DNA of 6,514 nucleotides from CAYRLZ01 sp964425275 (lineage in GTDB: Bacteria > Hydrothermota > Tepidihabitantia > Tepidihabitantales > JBDRVQ01). The notes under the pieces are model-generated. The model searched no databases. It was not told the DNA's origin and saw nothing but the letters and a program-made list of their open reading frames with translations. The position numbers were made by a program, and so were the translations under genes. The stretch covers positions 1 to 6,514 of the forward strand of contig CAYRLZ010000044.1 of the NCBI GenBank assembly GCA_964425275.1, given 5' to 3'. Below are positions 4,602 through 6,514 of the stretch, in pieces. Position 1 is the stretch's first letter. Every line of letters begins with the position of its first letter.

Positions 4602-5483
4602 CTATTCATTGGGAATCTCCACTTTTGCTAATTTAGCAATATCAAAACCGGCAAGATTAGATAAGAAACTATCTACCCCTTCATCAAAATTAAACTCCCC
4701 ATCTTTTTTCATTCGGTAGGGATTATTGTGAGAAATTATGAACTGTTTAATAAAAAGTAATTTAACCCCTTTCTTTTCTAACTTTTGTATCAACTGAGTA
4801 ACCTGTGGTTCAATCTCCTCGACTACCCTTTTTGCCCGCCGCTCCCTTTCACTTATCGCCGTTGTTAATGGTTGGGAGAGAAATTGGTCAATCTTCTTTA
4901 ATAATGGGACATAGGCAGCACCCGAAAACCTCGGCCGCTTTTCATAAATTGCCCCCAAGGTGATATAGTATGGTTCTTCAAATTCAAAGGTGAGGTTAGC
5001 CTCAGAAACTTTCTCGCCTAAGGTCCTTAGAAAATAGCGATACATCTTTATCACCTCTAATGATTTCTCTTTTATATTGTGAGGCTTTTCGGTATTGAGG
5101 GCAAGAATTTGATAGAGCGTCTTTTCCTCCGGGATAATAATTGCTGCAATCTTCTCTTTTCCTAAGGTCTTCATCACCTGCAACCGGTGGTTGCCATCAG
5201 GAGTGAGATATCTTCCTTCGGGTGAACGAATTAAAATTATCGGGTCTAAAAAACGGCCAACCTTCTCAATTGAATATCTTAGCCGTGATAAATGAGCAGA
5301 AGAGACTTCTCGCTGAAAAGGTGTCGGCTGGCAGAGTTTTAAGGGGACGAGAGAAAATATCTGCCATCTCCCCGAAAACGGTTCTTCATAAACTGATAAA
5401 ATTTCCACTCCATCTTTTTTCAAGTGGGATAAAAACTGCCTCTTTTCACCTTCATCTTCTTTCTCTACTTTTTTCTTGGGCAT
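4602..5483 (-). CDS. ParB N-terminal-domain (ParB/Srx-fold) protein
   Basis: The 293-residue protein has a charged N-terminal tail and then a ParB/sulfiredoxin-type domain at about residues 46-120. This contains L-R-Y-S-I-E-K-V-G (68-76), L-D-P-I-I-L-I (79-85) and the nucleotide-site motif P-D-G-N-H-R-L (95-101), replacing the G-E-R-R-x-R of classical ParB. L-A-L-N-T-E-K-P-H-N-I-K-E-K-S-L-E (127-143) is the hallmark of a ParB-like subfamily related to chromosome-partitioning proteins. The C-terminal half is helical and charged. I see no clear ParB helix-turn-helix, and no parA gene is nearby, so segregation is not implied; nucleotide- or DNA-dependent regulation is possible. It begins a unit with the methyltransferase. 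The ATG has no Shine-Dalgarno site and is predicted to be leaderless. Confidence 0.8.
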   Translation of the reverse strand: MPKKKVEKEDEGEKRQFLSHLKKDGVEILSVYEEPFSGRWQIFSLVPLKLCQPTPFQREVSSAHLSRLRYSIEKVGRFLDPIILIRSPEGRYLTPDGNHRLQVMKTLGKEKIAAIIIPEEKTLYQILALNTEKPHNIKEKSLEVIKMYRYFLRTLGEKVSEANLTFEFEEPYYITLGAIYEKRPRFSGAAYVPLLKKIDQFLSQPLTTAISERERRAKRVVEEIEPQVTQLIQKLEKKGVKLLFIKQFIISHNNPYRMKKDGEFNFDEGVDSFLSNLAGFDIAKLAKVEIPNE

Positions 5484-5488
5484 AGTTT

Positions 5489-5516
5489 GTTATACCAGAA
5501 TTATAATGAATGTCAA
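5489..5516 (-). promoter_or_regulatory. Extended -10 promoter of the ParB-like operon, predicted leaderless
   Basis: On the minus strand the -35 box TTGACA (5511-5516) is exact, and the -10 box TATAAC (5489-5494, 5 of 6) is preceded by a TGG extended -10 element (5495-5497); the spacer is 16 bases. Only 5 bases (AAACT) lie between -10 and ATG, so transcription should start at or next to the A of the start codon. A TATAAT further upstream (5502-5507 region) lacks a matching -35. Confidence 0.75.
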
Positions 5517-5562
5517 TAGAAAGGAAAGTCAGCGAATTTGCGGTGGGAAGCGTAAATATTTT

Positions 5563-5596
5563 TAAATAAAAAGGGCAGAGAGATTTCTCTCTGCCC
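5563..5596 (-). terminator. Intrinsic terminator of the lipoprotein gene
   Basis: GGGCAGAGAG and CTCTCTGCCC form a perfect 10-base stem (5573-5596) with a 4-base loop. On the minus strand it is followed by TTTTTATTT. It begins 20 bases after the lipoprotein stop codon. The plus-strand side has no T-run, so it acts in one direction and separates the lipoprotein from the ParB-like operon. Confidence 0.92.
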
Positions 5597-5615
5597 CGAT
5601 TGTTCCCGATGTAAT

Positions 5616-6236
5616 TTACTTTATCGTTGCTGAGGTGAGTTCCATATTGAGAATGAATTTATATCCTGGGACATATTCATTCTCCATATACCCCTTAACC
5701 ATACCTTTGCCATTTGCATACCAATAATACATCTTATTACCGTTCGTATTCAGTTCTATCTTCCAGGCATTTTTATAAGTTCCGGCTTTCACTGTGACAT
5801 CTTCCTGACTAATCACGGTTGCGGTGGTGGTTGAGTTAACTCTCCAGGACTTATCTTTGGCTAAAGGCTGGACTAAGGTTGTATCCGGTGTCTCATCACT
5901 TTTTGATTCATAGGTGAGAATATAGTTTCCGCTTTCTCGGATGTAAGAACTACGGGTAACGACATAGGTTGTTTCATACGGAATTTTCATCTTGATGGTG
6001 TCCGTGGAGAAAAATTCCGTGACATCTTCGCCGGTTGTCAATTTATCCTTTTTCCTGGCCTCGGTTTGGATTGTTACTTTTTGGATGGTGTCCGTAGAGG
6101 AAGCAGTTTCAATCAAAGAGAGGGAGAAGTAATTCCAGACGCTACCGATGCCCATCGGAAAGTATTCCTCCTTTTTACCGAAGATACCACAACTAAGGAA
6201 AAATAAAATAGGTAAAAGCAAAAGTAATCGTTTCAT
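5616..6236 (-). CDS. Predicted lipoprotein of unknown function
   Basis: This 206-residue protein begins with a short lipoprotein signal peptide: K-R, a Leu-rich core (4-14), then F-L-S-C with the acylated Cys at residue 16 followed by Gly. It is expected to be anchored in the envelope. The mature part is rich in Thr/Ser and predicted beta strands, with Y-F-P-M-G-I-G-S-V-W-N-Y-F (25-37), A-G-T-Y-K-N-A-W-K-I (151-160) and Y-W-Y-A-N-G-K-G-M-V (170-179). This layout (FP-x-G-x-x-W-x-Y at the start, 'W[YF]A-x-G-x-G-x-V' near the end) is common in secreted or lipid-anchored proteins annotated as hypothetical. S-T-D-T-I occurs twice, 30 residues apart. It is a single-gene unit with its own promoter, AGGAGGG ribosome-binding site and terminator. 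Confidence 0.88.
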   Translation of the reverse strand: MKRLLLLLPILFFLSCGIFGKKEEYFPMGIGSVWNYFSLSLIETASSTDTIQKVTIQTEARKKDKLTTGEDVTEFFSTDTIKMKIPYETTYVVTRSSYIRESGNYILTYESKSDETPDTTLVQPLAKDKSWRVNSTTTATVISQEDVTVKAGTYKNAWKIELNTNGNKMYYWYANGKGMVKGYMENEYVPGYKFILNMELTSATIK

Positions 6237-6240
6237 TCTA

Positions 6241-6247
6241 CCCTCCT
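6241..6247 (-). promoter_or_regulatory. Ribosome-binding site of the lipoprotein gene
   Basis: AGGAGGG on the minus strand, 4 bases before the ATG, is a strong Shine-Dalgarno match that sets the start and so the short signal peptide. Confidence 0.8.
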
Positions 6248-6262
6248 AAATTTTTAATCACT

Positions 6263-6291
6263 ATCTTAACAAAAGAAACCAGTTTTGTCAA
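6263..6291 (-). promoter_or_regulatory. Extended -10 promoter of the lipoprotein gene
   Basis: The -35 box TTGACA (6286-6291) is exact. The -10 box TAAGAT (6263-6268, 4 of 6) has an upstream TGT extended -10 element, and the spacer is 17 bases. The predicted leader is about 20 nt. The -35 box contains the TGA stop of the preceding gene (6288-6290). Confidence 0.75.
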
Positions 6292-6514
6292 TTGGGTAAG
6301 GGTATCATTTCTAAACATAATCCCTTATTTTCCTGATGGACAGAAAAAAATAAGCCCCTCTCTAAAATCAAAGACCTGTGGTGTTCGGGGACATCGTACC
6401 TAGAAAGAAGGTCATCGCTAAATACCTCTAAATCATCCAGAATTAGAGGAGGAAAAGCAAAAAAGCGATTATCTCTTATATGGGTCTTAGCAAAAACCTC
6501 CTCCCGGGGAGTTA
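6288..6514 (-). CDS. C-terminal part of an unidentified protein (partial, runs off right edge)
   Basis: A minus-strand frame is open from the window edge through 74 codons to a TGA at 6288-6290. It reads as plausible globular protein: E-V-F-A-K-T-H-I-R-D-N-R-F-F-A-F-P-P-L, then an acidic stretch L-D-D-L-E-V-F-S-D-D-L-L, then E-H-H-R-S-L-I-L-E-R-G-L-F-F-S-V and a short Pro-containing end (M-I-P-L-P-N). No stop interrupts this frame and the composition is balanced, so it is very probably the end of a real gene whose start lies beyond the window. I do not recognise the family. The lipoprotein promoter begins inside its stop codon, so the two genes are separately promoted; some read-through is possible because no terminator lies between them. 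Confidence 0.75.
   Translation of the reverse strand, partial: TPREEVFAKTHIRDNRFFAFPPLILDDLEVFSDDLLSRYDVPEHHRSLILERGLFFSVHQENKGLCLEMIPLPN

Noticed and set aside
4029..5483. Reading the ParB-like/methyltransferase pair as a restriction-modification or plasmid-partition system
   Set aside because: The methyltransferase lacks DNA-methylase motifs and a target-recognition domain, and no parA, replication or restriction gene is present.
5222..5485. Plus-strand frame opposite the 5' half of the ParB-like gene
   Set aside because: It is antisense to a recognisable ParB-N domain, has no ribosome-binding site and no family resemblance.

Overview
This 6.5-kb window looks like ordinary, tightly packed bacterial chromosome. 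By eye it is slightly AT-rich. It has near-consensus sigma-70 promoters (TTGACA / TATAAT type) and AGGAGG ribosome-binding sites. The asparaginyl-tRNA synthetase is of the short archaeal/Thermus-like type. Together with a small 'translation elongation factor-like' protein and a lipoprotein carrying a Y-F-P-x-G-x-G-x-x-W-x-Y segment, it suggests a deep-branching or candidate-phylum bacterium, for example the WOR-3/Hydrothermae-like grade. That placement is inference; there is no rRNA here. I see no mobile element, CRISPR array, tRNA or rRNA.

Layout from left to right. (1) Positions 1-213: an open plus frame, probably the 3' end of an unidentified gene. (2) 201-527 (+): a small degenerate GIY-YIG-like protein with its own perfect promoter. 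(3) 2237-528 (-): a translation-themed operon of asnS, an EF-Tu-domain-2-like protein and a 47-residue very basic protein. (4) 2346-3907 (+): a three-gene overlapping operon of 3-hydroxyacyl-CoA dehydrogenase (hbd), a DUF4177-like small protein and a CvpA-like membrane protein. (5) 5483-3854 (-): a ParB-N-domain protein, a class I SAM methyltransferase and possibly a 52-residue single-span membrane protein. (6) 6236-5616 (-): a lipoprotein with its own promoter and a clear intrinsic terminator. (7) 6514-6288 (-): the C-terminal part of an unidentified gene running off the right edge.

The most striking regulatory signal is promoter placement. All five recognisable promoters lie almost on top of their start codons. 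For asnS and the ParB-like gene the -10 box ends only 6 and 5 bases before ATG and there is no Shine-Dalgarno sequence, which predicts leaderless mRNAs. The other three promoters predict leaders of about 10-20 nt that contain little more than the ribosome-binding site.

The metabolic content is limited. AsnS charges tRNA-Asn directly. Hbd acts in beta-oxidation or butyrate-type acyl-CoA metabolism. The ParB-like/methyltransferase pair is the part most likely to be under-described, but nothing in the sequence proves a new system.
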